Notes: generated from the sequence alone by a model not told the origin. A DNA stretch of 64,000 bases from Clostridia bacterium (GCA_017411805.1 JAFQPI010000001.1:20846-84845), one strand, 5' to 3'. Positions 1 to 7,914 are shown, counted from the first letter of the stretch. Made by a program: numbers and translations.

Positions 1-303
1 ATTCTGAAATACCTCGCGCCCCTCAACGAATGCCTGATCGATGGCGGTCGAGTTCGTTATGTCAAAATCATAACCTCGCGAACGGTAAAATTCGGTGTAA
101 ATACGGTTGAGCGCGAAGGAGACCTGAGCGTAAATATTAGCCCTGAGCGCGTTTTCCGGCCACGTGGGATAGATCTCACTTGATGCTACGTTCGCAACGT
201 AGTCAAGGAAGGGAATCGTCACGTTCCGCGCGGGCTCGGTAGGTCGCCCAAGATGAACGGTTATATATTCGGGAATTACCGGCAGAACAGCGGGATTATT
301 CAT
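1..303 (-). CDS. SpoIID/SleC-like spore peptidoglycan protein, N-terminal part (runs off window)
   Basis: Reading the minus strand from an ATG at 303 gives 101 residues with no stop before the window edge. The translation begins MNNPAVLPVIPEYITVHLG and contains ASSEIYPTWPENALRANIYA and RSRGYDFDITNST, which I recognise as the SpoIID/LytB-like N-terminal domain found in clostridial spore-cortex proteins such as SleC, often followed by peptidoglycan-binding repeats. The start overlaps the stop of the upstream gene by 8 bases, so the two are probably translationally coupled. A role in cortex lysis or spore wall remodelling is inferred from the family. The C-terminal catalytic or binding part lies outside the window, so active enzyme versus binding protein cannot be decided. 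Confidence 0.75.
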   Translation of the reverse strand, partial: MNNPAVLPVIPEYITVHLGRPTEPARNVTIPFLDYVANVASSEIYPTWPENALRANIYAQVSFALNRIYTEFYRSRGYDFDITNSTAIDQAFVEGREVFQN

Positions 304-736
304 CACTCTCACCCCGAAGCCTTTCACCGGTGCGCGCGTCAAAGACAAATTCCACGTCCTCCTCGCGTCCTCCGTCCTCGGGAAGCGGGATCAGATAAGC
401 GGTCTGAACCGAAGTTATGGTATCGAATATCGGTATGTTCGTATAAAGGTTGCTGTAGTAACCGTCAAGCGAGATGTCGGCACTGTAGCTCGCATATGGC
501 TTGCCGCCTTCCGGTGACTCTGAATTGATCCTGGGCGGCGCGGGGAGAGTGATCCTCGGTGTGTTGCCGCTCTGATCTGTGATAAAAGACGCGATGGCGT
601 TGCCCTCGATAGCCTCGTCGCCGCGCAGAGTCACGAGCGCACCTTCGAGCGGGATCGCGCCCGAACCCGTGCGCACGGATACGATTAAAAAACCGCGGCC
701 GGGCATTAGCTCGCGGCTGTCAGAACTTTTTTCCAT
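296..736 (-). CDS. Carboxypeptidase-regulatory-like domain protein, partner of the spore wall gene
   Basis: This 146-residue protein has a single beta-rich domain resembling carboxypeptidase regulatory-like (CarboxypepD_reg) modules: an early FLIVSVRTGSGAIPLEGALV strand pattern, then TDQSGNTPRITLPAP and YSADISLDGYYSNLYTNIPIF. No signal peptide or membrane segment is visible. The start is fixed by a GGAGG site about 8 bases upstream of the ATG at 736. It ends inside the start of the SpoIID/SleC-like gene. Small proteins of this kind commonly sit beside SpoIID-type peptidoglycan-binding genes in Clostridia, so a structural role in the spore envelope is a reasonable inference. No enzyme motif is present. 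Confidence 0.6.
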   Translation of the reverse strand: MEKSSDSRELMPGRGFLIVSVRTGSGAIPLEGALVTLRGDEAIEGNAIASFITDQSGNTPRITLPAPPRINSESPEGGKPYASYSADISLDGYYSNLYTNIPIFDTITSVQTAYLIPLPEDGGREEDVEFVFDARTGERLRGESDE

Positions 737-891
737 AAAAAAGACCTCCGTGAAATGATGTCAATTTTATCATATGCGGAATTATGGAAAATGCCAAATG
801 AAATCAGGGAAGAGGAAAGAGGTAATAGTGGGAAAGCGTTTGATTTACGCTTTTCCTCTAATTTCAATTTTTACTTCTTAGTTGAAAATAT

Positions 892-917
892 CCCCGAGCA
901 TCGCTTGACGCTCGGGG
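892..917 (-). terminator. GC-rich hairpin after the anti-sigma gene
   Basis: CCCCGAGC and GCTCGGGG form a perfect 8-bp stem around a 10-base loop, 27 bases beyond the stop of the minus-strand anti-sigma gene. The following U-tract is weak on either strand, so its strength as a terminator is uncertain. A second weaker hairpin (GGAAAGCG/CGCTTTTCC) lies at about 832-856. Confidence 0.5.
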
Positions 918-943
918 AAATTACTTATTCGGTTAAAAGCTCA

Positions 944-1720
944 TCATCCAAATCTGTTTTCACCGTAAAGATGTTCGTGATGTATTTCGGATAGCTCCTT
1001 GATATCTTCTTCATCAAGAATTTCCAATTCATAAGCTTGACCTAACGAATAAAATTCATTGTTCTTATATACCCATATTTCTTCCATAGAGGGGAGCTTA
1101 AATAAATAACCAGCAATCGTCATTTCTCCATACCAGCATGTAGCACTGTGTTTGCAAAATACAACAACATCCGCTTCTTTTTTGTAAACACACACAATGT
1201 ATTGGCATGGATAATAATATGAAAATTCTTCATAAGTCTTTGTGATATAAGCACTTTCTCTGTTACGAAAGATCTTCCATGCAGCAGTCATTTCATCAAA
1301 TTCTTCACGTGACACTACATACTGAAAAGGTAGCTGTGTGTGTTCAGCAGTTGTATCAATCGGTTGCTCCGTTTTGATGGATTCAGTAGTAAATGACTGT
1401 TCAGTTTCAATAGGGTCTGTCAAATTAGAATTCAACATTTCCGACGATTCAATCGTCCCAACACCCGCGGCGGCGCCCCAGTTGCCGATCACTTTTGAAA
1501 AGTAACTGAATATCGGTGCCGAAAAGGCGAGCAAGACCATGCATGCCGCGAGGGCGGTGAATTGCTTCCAATACTTGAAGGGAGTTTTATTTCCGGGAAC
1601 GTGTTCCACTGCAATATCCGGCTCCTTGATGATGCTGAAAACGTCATCAATGTATTTCTGATCGATATAGTCGAGCGCCGCAATCAGACGGCGGTCGGTT
1701 ATTACTCTTTCGTTGCTCAT
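944..1720 (-). CDS. Membrane anti-sigma factor-like protein paired with an ECF sigma factor
   Basis: The 258-residue product has a hydrophilic N-terminal segment (about 50 residues), one strong transmembrane helix at about residues 51-73 (FTALAACMVLLAFSAPIFSY), a Ser/Thr/Glu-rich linker and an extracytoplasmic domain of about 130 residues. I do not recognise a named domain in the outer part. Its start overlaps the ECF sigma stop by four bases (ATGA), the classic arrangement of a sigma/anti-sigma pair, so the N-terminus probably holds the sigma factor and the outer domain senses an envelope signal. The anti-sigma role is inferred from topology and gene order, not from a recognised zinc-finger motif, which is absent. 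Confidence 0.65.
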   Translation of the reverse strand: MSNERVITDRRLIAALDYIDQKYIDDVFSIIKEPDIAVEHVPGNKTPFKYWKQFTALAACMVLLAFSAPIFSYFSKVIGNWGAAAGVGTIESSEMLNSNLTDPIETEQSFTTESIKTEQPIDTTAEHTQLPFQYVVSREEFDEMTAAWKIFRNRESAYITKTYEEFSYYYPCQYIVCVYKKEADVVVFCKHSATCWYGEMTIAGYLFKLPSMEEIWVYKNNEFYSLGQAYELEILDEEDIKELSEIHHEHLYGENRFG

Positions 1721-2274
1721 AATGTAATGCCCTCCTTACTCAGCATTTCCGCAAGCCTTTTACGGCTGCGATGGATCGAGACCTTGATCTTGCTTTCGCC
1801 AAAGCCCGTGTGCTTTGAAATCTTGGAGTATTCAAAGCCGAGCCAGAAGCGCATGATGAAGATCCTTCGGTCATCAGTTTTCAGTGTTTCAAGAAATTTG
1901 TTGATGATCCCGCCCGCTCGCTTTGCTTCAAAGCCCTCGGCAAGATCGTGTCCGTCCGCAACGGTAGCCAAAAACTCGTCTCCGACGATCTGATAATTCT
2001 TGCCCCTCTTCCAAGCATTCGCCTCCTTGGAACGATTAAGGGCATGATTTCTTGTCGCCGTTCCTATGTAGGAACGCAGATTTTGCGGTTTCTCGGGCGG
2101 AATGTTGTTCCAGAGCGACAGAAGAACGTCATTGAGACATTCTTCGCAGTCTTCCTTTTGTGCCAAAATATTCGAGGCTACGTAAAGGCAAAGACTGCGG
2201 TATTTTTTCTCCGTCTCATTGATCGCTCTCTCGTCCCGCGCCCAGAATAATTCGATTATCTTTTCATCCGTCAT
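1717..2274 (-). CDS. ECF-family RNA polymerase sigma factor
   Basis: This 185-residue protein shows sigma-70 region 2 (about residues 20-85, including EDCEECLNDVLLSLWNNIP and LRSYIGTATRNHALN) and region 4 (about 125-180, including RIFIMRFWLGFEYSKISKHT and a helix-turn-helix ending SRKRLAEML). Region 3 is missing, as expected for the ECF class. The start has a strong AAAGGAGG site. The gene heads a two-gene operon with the membrane protein downstream and is preceded by an ECF-type promoter, so it probably activates its own transcription. Its wider regulon and inducing signal cannot be told from this window. Confidence 0.9.
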   Translation of the reverse strand: MTDEKIIELFWARDERAINETEKKYRSLCLYVASNILAQKEDCEECLNDVLLSLWNNIPPEKPQNLRSYIGTATRNHALNRSKEANAWKRGKNYQIVGDEFLATVADGHDLAEGFEAKRAGGIINKFLETLKTDDRRIFIMRFWLGFEYSKISKHTGFGESKIKVSIHRSRKRLAEMLSKEGITL

Positions 2275-2309
2275 ATCGTTTCCTCCTTTTCGAGTTGTCC
2301 CTTCACTTA

Positions 2310-2339
2310 CATAGACAACTTTTGCTAAAAAAGGTTACA
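2310..2339 (-). promoter_or_regulatory. Predicted autoregulatory ECF-type promoter
   Basis: Read on the minus strand, TGTAACC (2339-2333) is followed by a T-rich 16-base spacer and GTCTATG (2316-2310). The AAC-containing -35 box followed by a T run and a GTC-type -10 box is the pattern recognised by many Firmicute ECF sigma factors. It lies about 35 bases before the sigma gene start, and no sigma-A type boxes are evident there. Autoregulation is inferred. Confidence 0.65.
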
Positions 2340-2461
2340 GGATTTTGGAAAGATTTTTATTATTTATATTAACACAAAAGCTATCGGTTTGTCAATCGAA
2401 AAGAAAAAATTTGTAAAAGCTATTGATTTTCTCTTTGAACTGTGGTATAATATTGCAGAAC

Positions 2462-2548
2462 GCCGGTGTGGCGGAATCGGCAGACGCGACGGACTCAAAA
2501 TCCGTTGGTAGCGATATCGTGCGGGTTCAAGTCCCGCCACCGGCACCA
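2462..2548 (+). tRNA. tRNA-Leu (anticodon CAA)
   Basis: An 87-base class II tRNA folds here. The acceptor stem GCCGGTG pairs with CACCGGC, the anticodon arm ACGGA-CTCAAAA-TCCGT gives anticodon CAA (reads UUG), there is a long variable arm (TGGTAGCGATATCG) and a T arm GCGGG-TTCAAGT-CCCGC. The 3' CCA is encoded. It stands alone rather than in a tRNA cluster and is followed at once by a long palindrome that probably ends transcription. Confidence 0.95.
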
Positions 2549-2587
2549 AAGAAAGCGCATAGCCACATGTGGCTATGCGCTTTCTTT
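2548..2587 (+). terminator. Perfect 40-base palindrome after tRNA-Leu
   Basis: A 20-base arm beginning AAAGAAAGCGCATAGCC is followed directly by its exact reverse complement, ending GGCTATGCGCTTTCTTT. It starts at the CCA end of the tRNA and would form a very stable hairpin with a pyrimidine-rich 3' arm, so it fits a terminator for the tRNA. Its 3' half recurs in the direct repeat at 2714. Confidence 0.7.
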
Positions 2588-2763
2588 CGTACAGATCGCT
2601 CGCTTGAACCTACTTTGTGTTGCTGGCAACACAAACAATTTGCGCTTTGCCCAATCAGAGATGAATACAGCATAAAACGCGCAAATATGGGTTCGTAAGT
2701 CCCGCCAAAATCAAGCCACATGTGGCTATGCGCTTTCTTTCGTACAGATCGCTCGCTTGAACC
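2561..2763. repeat. 50-bp direct repeats flanking a structured spacer, downstream of tRNA-Leu
   Basis: The 50 bases at 2561-2610 (starting AGCCACATGTGGCTATGCGC, ending GCTCGCTTGAACC) recur exactly at 2714-2763. Upstream of the second copy, 2692-2708 (GGTTCGTAAGTCCCGCC) resembles the tRNA T-arm end (GGTTCAAGTCCCGCC), so the tRNA 3' end appears partly duplicated too. The spacer holds a perfect inverted repeat (TTTGTGTTGC/GCAACACAAA, 2614-2635) and a long-range stem (ATTTGCGC 2638-2645 with GCGCAAAT 2679-2686). The stretch from the tRNA to 2861 contains no convincing gene. It could be the scar of a tRNA-targeted insertion, a small repeat element or a duplicated terminator. Confidence 0.75.
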
Positions 2764-2861
2764 CATGATTTTCAACAATTCTTGACTTTTAATTGACCTT
2801 CAGTTTATCACTCCATAGTATAATATAAAGTATAACTATCCAAATTATCGGAGGAAGAAAA

Positions 2862-3533
2862 ATGTTTCGTATTCTTATAGCCGAGGACGATCGCGAGCTT
2901 CGCCAGCTTTTTTCACACGTTTTGGCAAAGAACGGCTATAGCGTAGTAGGTGTTTCAAACGGCAAGGAGGCTCTCTCGGAGATCGAGGCGGGCTATTTTG
3001 ATCTTATAATTTCTGATATCATGATGCCTGTCATGGATGGCTATGAGTTCGTCCGCGCTCTTCGCGACGCCGAAAACCATACTCCCGTGCTTATGATAAC
3101 CGCCAAGGATGCGTTTGACGCCATGCAGCTCGGATTCATGTCGGGAACCGACGATTATATGGTAAAGCCGATCAACGTAAACGAAATGATCCTCCGCGTC
3201 GGTGCGCTGCTTCGCCGCGCTCAGCTAATAAGCGAACGCAGGTTAACTATAGGCGAGACGACTATGGAATGCGATTCGCTTACGGTTACGGCCTCGGGTG
3301 AACGTATGATCCTTCCGCAGAAGGAATTCATGCTTCTTTTCAAAATGGCGTCCTTCCCGGGCAAGATATTTACAAGGCAACAGCTTATGGACGATATTTG
3401 GGGCTATGATTCCGGAACGGATACACATACTGTTGACGTACATATCGGAAGACTCCGCGATCGTTTCCGCGATTGCGAGGATTTCAAGATCGTGACAATG
3501 CGCGGCGTCGGATATAAGGTGGTGAAAGCGTGA
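2862..3533 (+). CDS. OmpR/PhoB-family response regulator
   Basis: The 223-residue product has an N-terminal receiver domain with the acidic pair at D9-D10, phosphoacceptor D52 (SDIMMP), a conserved threonine near residue 80 and K102 (VKP), followed by an OmpR-type winged helix (about 128-222, with DIWGYDSGTDTHTVDVHIGRLR). It would bind DNA as a dimer after phosphorylation by the kinase whose gene overlaps its stop by four bases (GTGA). The start has GGAGG five to eight bases upstream. A TATAAT at 2819-2824 may be the -10 box, but the best -35 candidate is spaced poorly. The target genes are unknown; no transporter or other output gene adjoins it. Confidence 0.93.
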   Translation: MFRILIAEDDRELRQLFSHVLAKNGYSVVGVSNGKEALSEIEAGYFDLIISDIMMPVMDGYEFVRALRDAENHTPVLMITAKDAFDAMQLGFMSGTDDYMVKPINVNEMILRVGALLRRAQLISERRLTIGETTMECDSLTVTASGERMILPQKEFMLLFKMASFPGKIFTRQQLMDDIWGYDSGTDTHTVDVHIGRLRDRFRDCEDFKIVTMRGVGYKVVKA

Positions 3534-4567
3534 GATTTCTCAAAAAGCTTAAAGAATTCTTTCGTAATTTTTTGAGCCTGAATTTCTATTTTACCGTCTT
3601 TACGGCGGGCGAGATCGTCATAGCTCTTGCGCTTGCCAGGCTTATTGCGGGTTGGGTCGGTATCGACCTCAATGATTCGCCCTTTGCTTATTTTGCGCTT
3701 TGCTCAGTGTGCATTGCCGCGGGACTTGCGATATTGATAAACTCATTCTTTCTGAAGCCAATCTCAATGCTTTCCGAATCGATGAAAAAGGTCTCGGGCG
3801 GCGATTTTTCGATCAGACTAAAAGAGAACAGCAAAATTAAGGAGATAGGCGAGCTCAACCACAGCTTCAATGCTATGACCGATGAGCTCGGCGCCACGGA
3901 GGTTCTTCAATCAGATTTCGTATCTAACGTTTCACACGAGATCAAAACTCCGCTTAGCGCGATCGAGGGATATGCAACTCTTCTTCAGGACAGCGACTGT
4001 ACCGATGAGGAACGCAAAAGATATACTGATAAGATCCTTTTTAATACGAAAAGACTCTCTGAGCTCGTCGGCAACGTACTTATAATCTCAAAGATCGAGA
4101 GCGGAACCGTGGATATCTGCGCTGATACGTTCCGTCTCGACGAGCAGATCAGGCAATCGATCATGCTTCTTGAAGCAAAGTGGGTGGAGAAGGATATCGA
4201 GTTTGATATCGAACTCGACGATATCATCTTCACGGGCGACCGCAGCCTTCTGCTCCATGTCTGGAATAATATAATCGGCAACGCTATCAAATTCAGTCCC
4301 GTCGGCGGACTTGTAACTATCAGGCTTGAAAATTGCACGAATTTCGTCCGATTCCGCGTAGACGATTGCGGACCCGGCATCAGCGAGACCGCAAAAAAGC
4401 ATATCTTCGATAAGTTTTATCAAGAGGACAGCTCGCATAAGCAGGAGGGTAACGGGCTCGGGCTTGCGCTTGTTAAGCGCATAGTGGACATGTCGGGCGG
4501 TGCCATAAAGGTTGAGAATTTGCCCGAATCGGGTTGCAGATTCACGGTTGAACTGAAAAATCAATAA
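3530..4567 (+). CDS. Sensor histidine kinase with HAMP domain
   Basis: 345 residues starting at a GTG that overlaps the regulator stop. There are two transmembrane helices (about 17-40 and 52-73) with only a very short extracytoplasmic loop between them, then a HAMP domain (about 74-125), the dimerisation/phosphoacceptor helix with H136 (SHEIKTPLSA) and an ATPase domain with N box (WNNIIGNAIKFS), G1 (DDCGPGI) and G2 (GNGLGLALVK). The tiny outer loop suggests an intramembrane-sensing kinase that detects membrane or transporter state rather than a large ligand. It phosphorylates the adjacent regulator, as overlapping pairs normally do. The signal is not known. Confidence 0.92.
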   Translation: MRFLKKLKEFFRNFLSLNFYFTVFTAGEIVIALALARLIAGWVGIDLNDSPFAYFALCSVCIAAGLAILINSFFLKPISMLSESMKKVSGGDFSIRLKENSKIKEIGELNHSFNAMTDELGATEVLQSDFVSNVSHEIKTPLSAIEGYATLLQDSDCTDEERKRYTDKILFNTKRLSELVGNVLIISKIESGTVDICADTFRLDEQIRQSIMLLEAKWVEKDIEFDIELDDIIFTGDRSLLLHVWNNIIGNAIKFSPVGGLVTIRLENCTNFVRFRVDDCGPGISETAKKHIFDKFYQEDSSHKQEGNGLGLALVKRIVDMSGGAIKVENLPESGCRFTVELKNQ

Positions 4568-4605
4568 AAATATCGTAAAAACACAAAAAATATTTGCAAA
4601 AGGTA

Positions 4606-4634
4606 TTGCAATTTTTTCTAACTTGTGGTATAAT
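4606..4634 (+). promoter_or_regulatory. Sigma-A promoter of rplS
   Basis: TTGCAA (4606-4611) and TATAAT (4629-4634) are separated by exactly 17 bases, with a TG dinucleotide just upstream of the -10. Transcription would start near 4641, giving a leader of about 85 bases before rplS. Confidence 0.8.
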
Positions 4635-4640
4635 ATTCAA

Positions 4641-4712
4641 GTGTGTGACAAACACACGGGGAGCGGTCCTCTGCATGCTCGGTATGAACGCTCTTACATC
4701 ACTTCTATAAAG
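4641..4712 (+). ncRNA. Structured leader of rplS (L19 leader candidate)
   Basis: The untranslated leader holds a short hairpin GTGTGT-GACAA-ACACAC (4641-4657) and a longer stem closed by GAGCG (4661-4665) and CGCTC (4689-4693), ending just before the AAAGGAGG site. Firmicute rplS genes are known to carry an autoregulatory L19 leader, and this position and size fit. I did not run a covariance model, so assignment to that family is inference. Confidence 0.5.
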
Positions 4713-4724
4713 GAGGAATAGGTA

Positions 4725-5066
4725 ATGGATTACATTGCAGCTATTACCAAGGAGCATCTTAAGTCTGAACTTCCCGTAGTTAATGTCGGTGATACCGTTC
4801 GTATTCACAACCGCATTAAAGAGGGAGCACGTGAGAGAATCCAGCTTTTCGAAGGCGTTGTCATCGCAAAGCACGGCGGCGGAATCTCCGAGACCTTCAC
4901 TGTAAGACGCGTTTCTTACTCTGTTGGTGTTGAGAAGACATTCCCCATCCATTCTCCCAACGTAGTTAAGGTCGACGTCGTTCGTTCCGGTGTGGTCAGA
5001 CGTGCAAAGCTCTACTATCTGCGTGACAGAGTGGGCAAGGCTTCCAAGGTTAAAGAGAAGATCTAA
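4725..5066 (+). CDS. rplS: Large-subunit ribosomal protein L19
   Basis: The 113-residue product matches bL19 in length and in the motifs [40 protein letters not shown] and [14 protein letters not shown]19 lies at the 30S-50S interface of the ribosome. The gene has a strong AAAGGAGG site, its own sigma-A promoter and leader, and a terminator straight after, so it is a single-gene unit here. In many bacteria it follows trmD, which is not seen upstream in this window. Confidence 0.97.
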   Translation: MDYIAAITKEHLKSELPVVNVGDTVRIHNRIKEGARERIQLFEGVVIAKHGGGISETFTVRRVSYSVGVEKTFPIHSPNVVKVDVVRSGVVRRAKLYYLRDRVGKASKVKEKI

Positions 5067-5083
5067 GCTTACTTGGCATCAAT

Positions 5084-5116
5084 AAAAGACACCTCGTTTC
5101 GGGGTGTCTTTTATTG
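5084..5116 (+). terminator. Rho-independent terminator of rplS
   Basis: AAAAGACACC (5084-5093) pairs with GGTGTCTTTT (5103-5112) around a nine-base loop, followed by ATTGTTTTT. It is 18 bases after the rplS stop. Confidence 0.85.
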
Positions 5117-5123
5117 TTTTTAC

Positions 5124-5152
5124 TTGATTTGCGCTCAAGTTTGTGCTATAAT
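5124..5152 (+). promoter_or_regulatory. Sigma-A promoter of the FAD oxidoreductase gene
   Basis: TTGATT (5124-5129) and TATAAT (5147-5152) with a 17-base spacer and an extended -10 TGC. It lies about 30 bases before the start codon at 5182. Confidence 0.75.
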
Positions 5153-5181
5153 GATCATACAAAAAACAAAGGAGAATCATC

Positions 5182-6453
5182 ATGGCTCTGAAAAATAAAT
5201 ATGATATAATCGTCGTAGGCGGAGGATTTGCCGGTGCATCTGCGGCAATTTCCGCGGGCAGACTCGGAAAGAGCGTTCTGCTTATCGAAAAATATAATTG
5301 TATGGGAGGCGCGGCGTGCTATGATCTCGTCAACCCCTTCATGCCTTATGCAACGACCAATCCCGAAAGCGGCGAGAGGATCGACCTCAGCTGCGGACTT
5401 TTCAGCGAGATCGTCGATCGTCTCCGTACACTCGGAGGAGCCAACCAATCAAAGAGGAGTCTTCCGTTCAACGAGGAGGTGCTGAAATACCTTCTTAATA
5501 CCATGGCAATCGAAAGCGGTGTCGATCTTCTTTATCAGACGTACGTTACAGGCGTGCGTAAGGAAGGGGATAGAATAAAAGCTGTCAAGATCTCAAACGT
5601 TTCGGGGAATTCGGAGATCGAAGGAGAGAGCTTTATAGATGCCACGGGAGACGCAAATCTCGCGGTAATGGCTGATTGCCCCTTTATGCTTGGCAGAGAA
5701 TCGGATAACCTCTGCCAGCCTATGACGCTTTGCTTCCGCCTTGCGGGAGTCAGATCATTCGATGCTGACTTAAAAGCGCGTATAAACTCTCTCTACAGCG
5801 AGTATCAGGCGGCAGGCAAGATCAAGAACCCCCGCGAGAACGTGCTCATATTCAGAACTCTTGTTGACGATATCCTTCATTTCAACACTACCCGAGTAAT
5901 CAAACTCGACCCGACGAACGCCGAGGACGTTACTCGCGCCGAGATAATCGCCCGCGAGCAAGTTTTCGAGATGTATGATTTCCTCCGCGCGAATTTCGAG
6001 GAATTCAAGGATTCAACTCTTATCTCGACGGGTATTCAGATCGGCGTGCGCGAAAGCCGTATGATCGACGGTGACTATACGCTGACAAAGGAGGATCTCC
6101 TTTCATGCAAGCTTTTCGATGACACTATCGCGGTCTGCAATTACGATATCGACATCCACAGCCCCGACGGCAGCGGAACGAGCCATTATTATTTCCCGAG
6201 CGGAAAATATTACGGCATACCATACCGTTGTATGATCCCGAAGAATGCGGAAAATCTGCTTGTCGCGGGCAGATGTGTTTCGGCGGATCACGATGCACAG
6301 GCTTCGCTTCGTATCATGCCGACCTGCTCGAATCTTGGCGAAGCCGCGGGAATTGCCGCCGCGCTTTCGCTTGAGAACAACTCCCTCGTGCGCGAGGTGA
6401 ACGTCGATCGCCTCAGAGAGATACTCAGAGAAAAGAGTGCAAAAGTGGATTAA
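5182..6453 (+). CDS. FAD-dependent oxidoreductase (FAD_oxidored family)
   Basis: 423 residues. A dinucleotide-binding Rossmann motif sits at the very N-terminus (DIIVVGGGFAGASAAISAGR, then the acidic end of beta-2 at LIEK), and a second FAD-contact segment is found late (ENLLVAGRCVSADHDAQASLR). This layout, with IDATGDANLA in the middle, is that of the FAD-dependent oxidoreductase family PF12831. No signal peptide or membrane segment is seen, so it is probably cytoplasmic. The substrate cannot be inferred: the gene stands alone between the rplS terminator and sigG. An AAAGGAGA site precedes the ATG. Confidence 0.85.
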   Translation: MALKNKYDIIVVGGGFAGASAAISAGRLGKSVLLIEKYNCMGGAACYDLVNPFMPYATTNPESGERIDLSCGLFSEIVDRLRTLGGANQSKRSLPFNEEVLKYLLNTMAIESGVDLLYQTYVTGVRKEGDRIKAVKISNVSGNSEIEGESFIDATGDANLAVMADCPFMLGRESDNLCQPMTLCFRLAGVRSFDADLKARINSLYSEYQAAGKIKNPRENVLIFRTLVDDILHFNTTRVIKLDPTNAEDVTRAEIIAREQVFEMYDFLRANFEEFKDSTLISTGIQIGVRESRMIDGDYTLTKEDLLSCKLFDDTIAVCNYDIDIHSPDGSGTSHYYFPSGKYYGIPYRCMIPKNAENLLVAGRCVSADHDAQASLRIMPTCSNLGEAAGIAAALSLENNSLVREVNVDRLREILREKSAKVD

Positions 6454-6539
6454 GTGCCAAAATATGCATAGGGTCGATGGTTGAATAATAGCCTCCGATG
6501 CCTGCCGATACTAATGTCAGCAAGGTAACGGAGGCTCTT

Positions 6540-7316
6540 ATGTATTGCGGAAAAGTAGAAATTAGCGGTATAGATACCTCGAAACTTAAGGTTCTTACCG
6601 ATGAAGAAAAAGAAGAGCTTTTGAGAAAGACAAAAGCGGGCGACATGGCAGCCCGAGAGGAACTGATCTGCGGAAATCTGCGATTGGTCCTAAGCATAAT
6701 TCAACGATTCGGCGGAAGGCGCGAATCCCCCGATGATCTCTTTCAGGTGGGATGCATAGGCCTGATAAAGGCGGTTGATAACTTCAATATCGATCTCAAC
6801 GTCAAATTTTCGACCTACGCCGTCCCGATGATAATTGGCGAGATCCGCCGCTATCTCAGAGATAATAATGCAATAAGAATAAGCCGTTCGATGCGTGATC
6901 TGGCTTATCGTGCGCTTTCCGTGCGCGAGGAGATCTCTCGTGAGAAGCAGACCGAGCCGACGCCGGACGAGATAGCGGCAAGACTTGGTGAGAGCAGAGA
7001 AGCGGTCGTCAGAGCAATGGAAGCCATCATTGAACCGATTTCGCTCTATGAGCCTGTCTTCACAGAAAACGGCGATTCGCTGTATGTTATAGATCAGCTT
7101 GCCGATATCGGCGCAAGCGACGAGGCTTGGCTTGAAAATATCGCGCTCGCCGAGGCGTTGGGACGGCTTGGCGAGCGCGAAAGAAAGATAATTGATATGA
7201 GATTTTATAAAAACAAGACCCAAATGGAGATAGCCGAAGAGATAGGGATCTCGCAGGCGCAGGTTTCAAGGCTTGAAAAGGGCGCGCTTGAGCGTATGCG
7301 CAGTCAGATCATATGA
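6540..7316 (+). CDS. sigG: Late forespore sigma factor SigG
   Basis: From the ATG at 6540 (GGAGG five bases upstream) the product is 258 residues and begins MYCGKVEISGIDTSKLKVL, the signature N-terminus of sigma-G. An upstream in-frame ATG at 6498 would add 14 unrelated residues and lacks a good site. Regions 2 (DDLFQVGCIGLIKAVDNFN), 3 and 4 (KTQMEIAEEIGISQAQVSRLEKGALERM) are all present. SigG drives late forespore gene expression after engulfment. No spoIIGA or sigE lies immediately upstream, unlike the common Bacillus arrangement. It ends convergent with, and overlapping by eight bases, the ABC ATPase gene on the other strand. Confidence 0.93.
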   Translation: MYCGKVEISGIDTSKLKVLTDEEKEELLRKTKAGDMAAREELICGNLRLVLSIIQRFGGRRESPDDLFQVGCIGLIKAVDNFNIDLNVKFSTYAVPMIIGEIRRYLRDNNAIRISRSMRDLAYRALSVREEISREKQTEPTPDEIAARLGESREAVVRAMEAIIEPISLYEPVFTENGDSLYVIDQLADIGASDEAWLENIALAEALGRLGERERKIIDMRFYKNKTQMEIAEEIGISQAQVSRLEKGALERMRSQII

Positions 7317-7914
7317 TATATTCTCCCGTGATCGGTGTTTCATCAAAGTAGATTACCCGATCCGCTATTCTCACGGCAAATTCTTTGTCGTGGATCACGG
7401 CTATAACAAGGACCCCTTCCGTGTGTTTTTTTATGGCCGCCGCGGTCATCTCTGCTGTTTCCATGTCAAGATTTGCAAATGGCTCGTCGAAAAGATAGAT
7501 GTCTGCATCTTTGGCAAGTGCTCTTGCTATGGAAACTCTCGCTTTCATGCCGCCCGAAAGCTCGTCGGGATAAAGCCCCACATCGGTAATACCGACTTCA
7601 AAAAGCAACTTCTCAGCTCTGCTGAGGGTTGCTTTTTTGTCTCCGAGCACAAAATTGACGTTTTGCAGAGCCGTTCTTTCGGCCAGAAGACGAGAATCCT
7701 GGAAAGACATTGAGATGGAGCACTTCTCTCCGGAAAAGCATATCTCTCCCTCGCTTGGCTTTTCGATTCCGGCAATCAAATGCAGAAGCGTGCTTTTGCC
7801 GCATCCGGAAGGGCCGCAAATTGCAATAAAACCGCTATCGGGTAGGGATAAAGACAGATTCTTGATGACGTCTTTATTATTAAAGCTCTTGGAGAGATCA
7901 TTTATCCGAAGCAT
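7309..7914 (-). CDS. ABC importer ATPase (nitrate/sulfonate/taurine type)
   Basis: The 201-residue ATPase has Walker A GPSGCGKST (about residues 34-42), Q-loop (SFQDSRLL), signature LSGGMKARVSIARAL, Walker B DIYLFDEPF and a switch histidine (VIHD). At 201 residues it is shorter than most SsuB/TauB proteins (about 240-260), with a compact C-terminus. Its start overlaps the permease gene by 17 bases and the order regulator-binding protein-permease-ATPase on one strand shows a single operon. It powers uptake of a small organic substrate of the NMT1/sulfonate class. Its stop overlaps the end of sigG. Confidence 0.9.
   Translation of the reverse strand: MLRINDLSKSFNNKDVIKNLSLSLPDSGFIAICGPSGCGKSTLLHLIAGIEKPSEGEICFSGEKCSISMSFQDSRLLAERTALQNVNFVLGDKKATLSRAEKLLFEVGITDVGLYPDELSGGMKARVSIARALAKDADIYLFDEPFANLDMETAEMTAAAIKKHTEGVLVIAVIHDKEFAVRIADRVIYFDETPITGEYII

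Noticed and set aside
768-776. CATATGATA (minus strand), like a SigE/SigK -10 box before the regulatory-like spore gene
   Set aside because: No -35 element at the required spacing was found, so it was not called despite the suitable gene.
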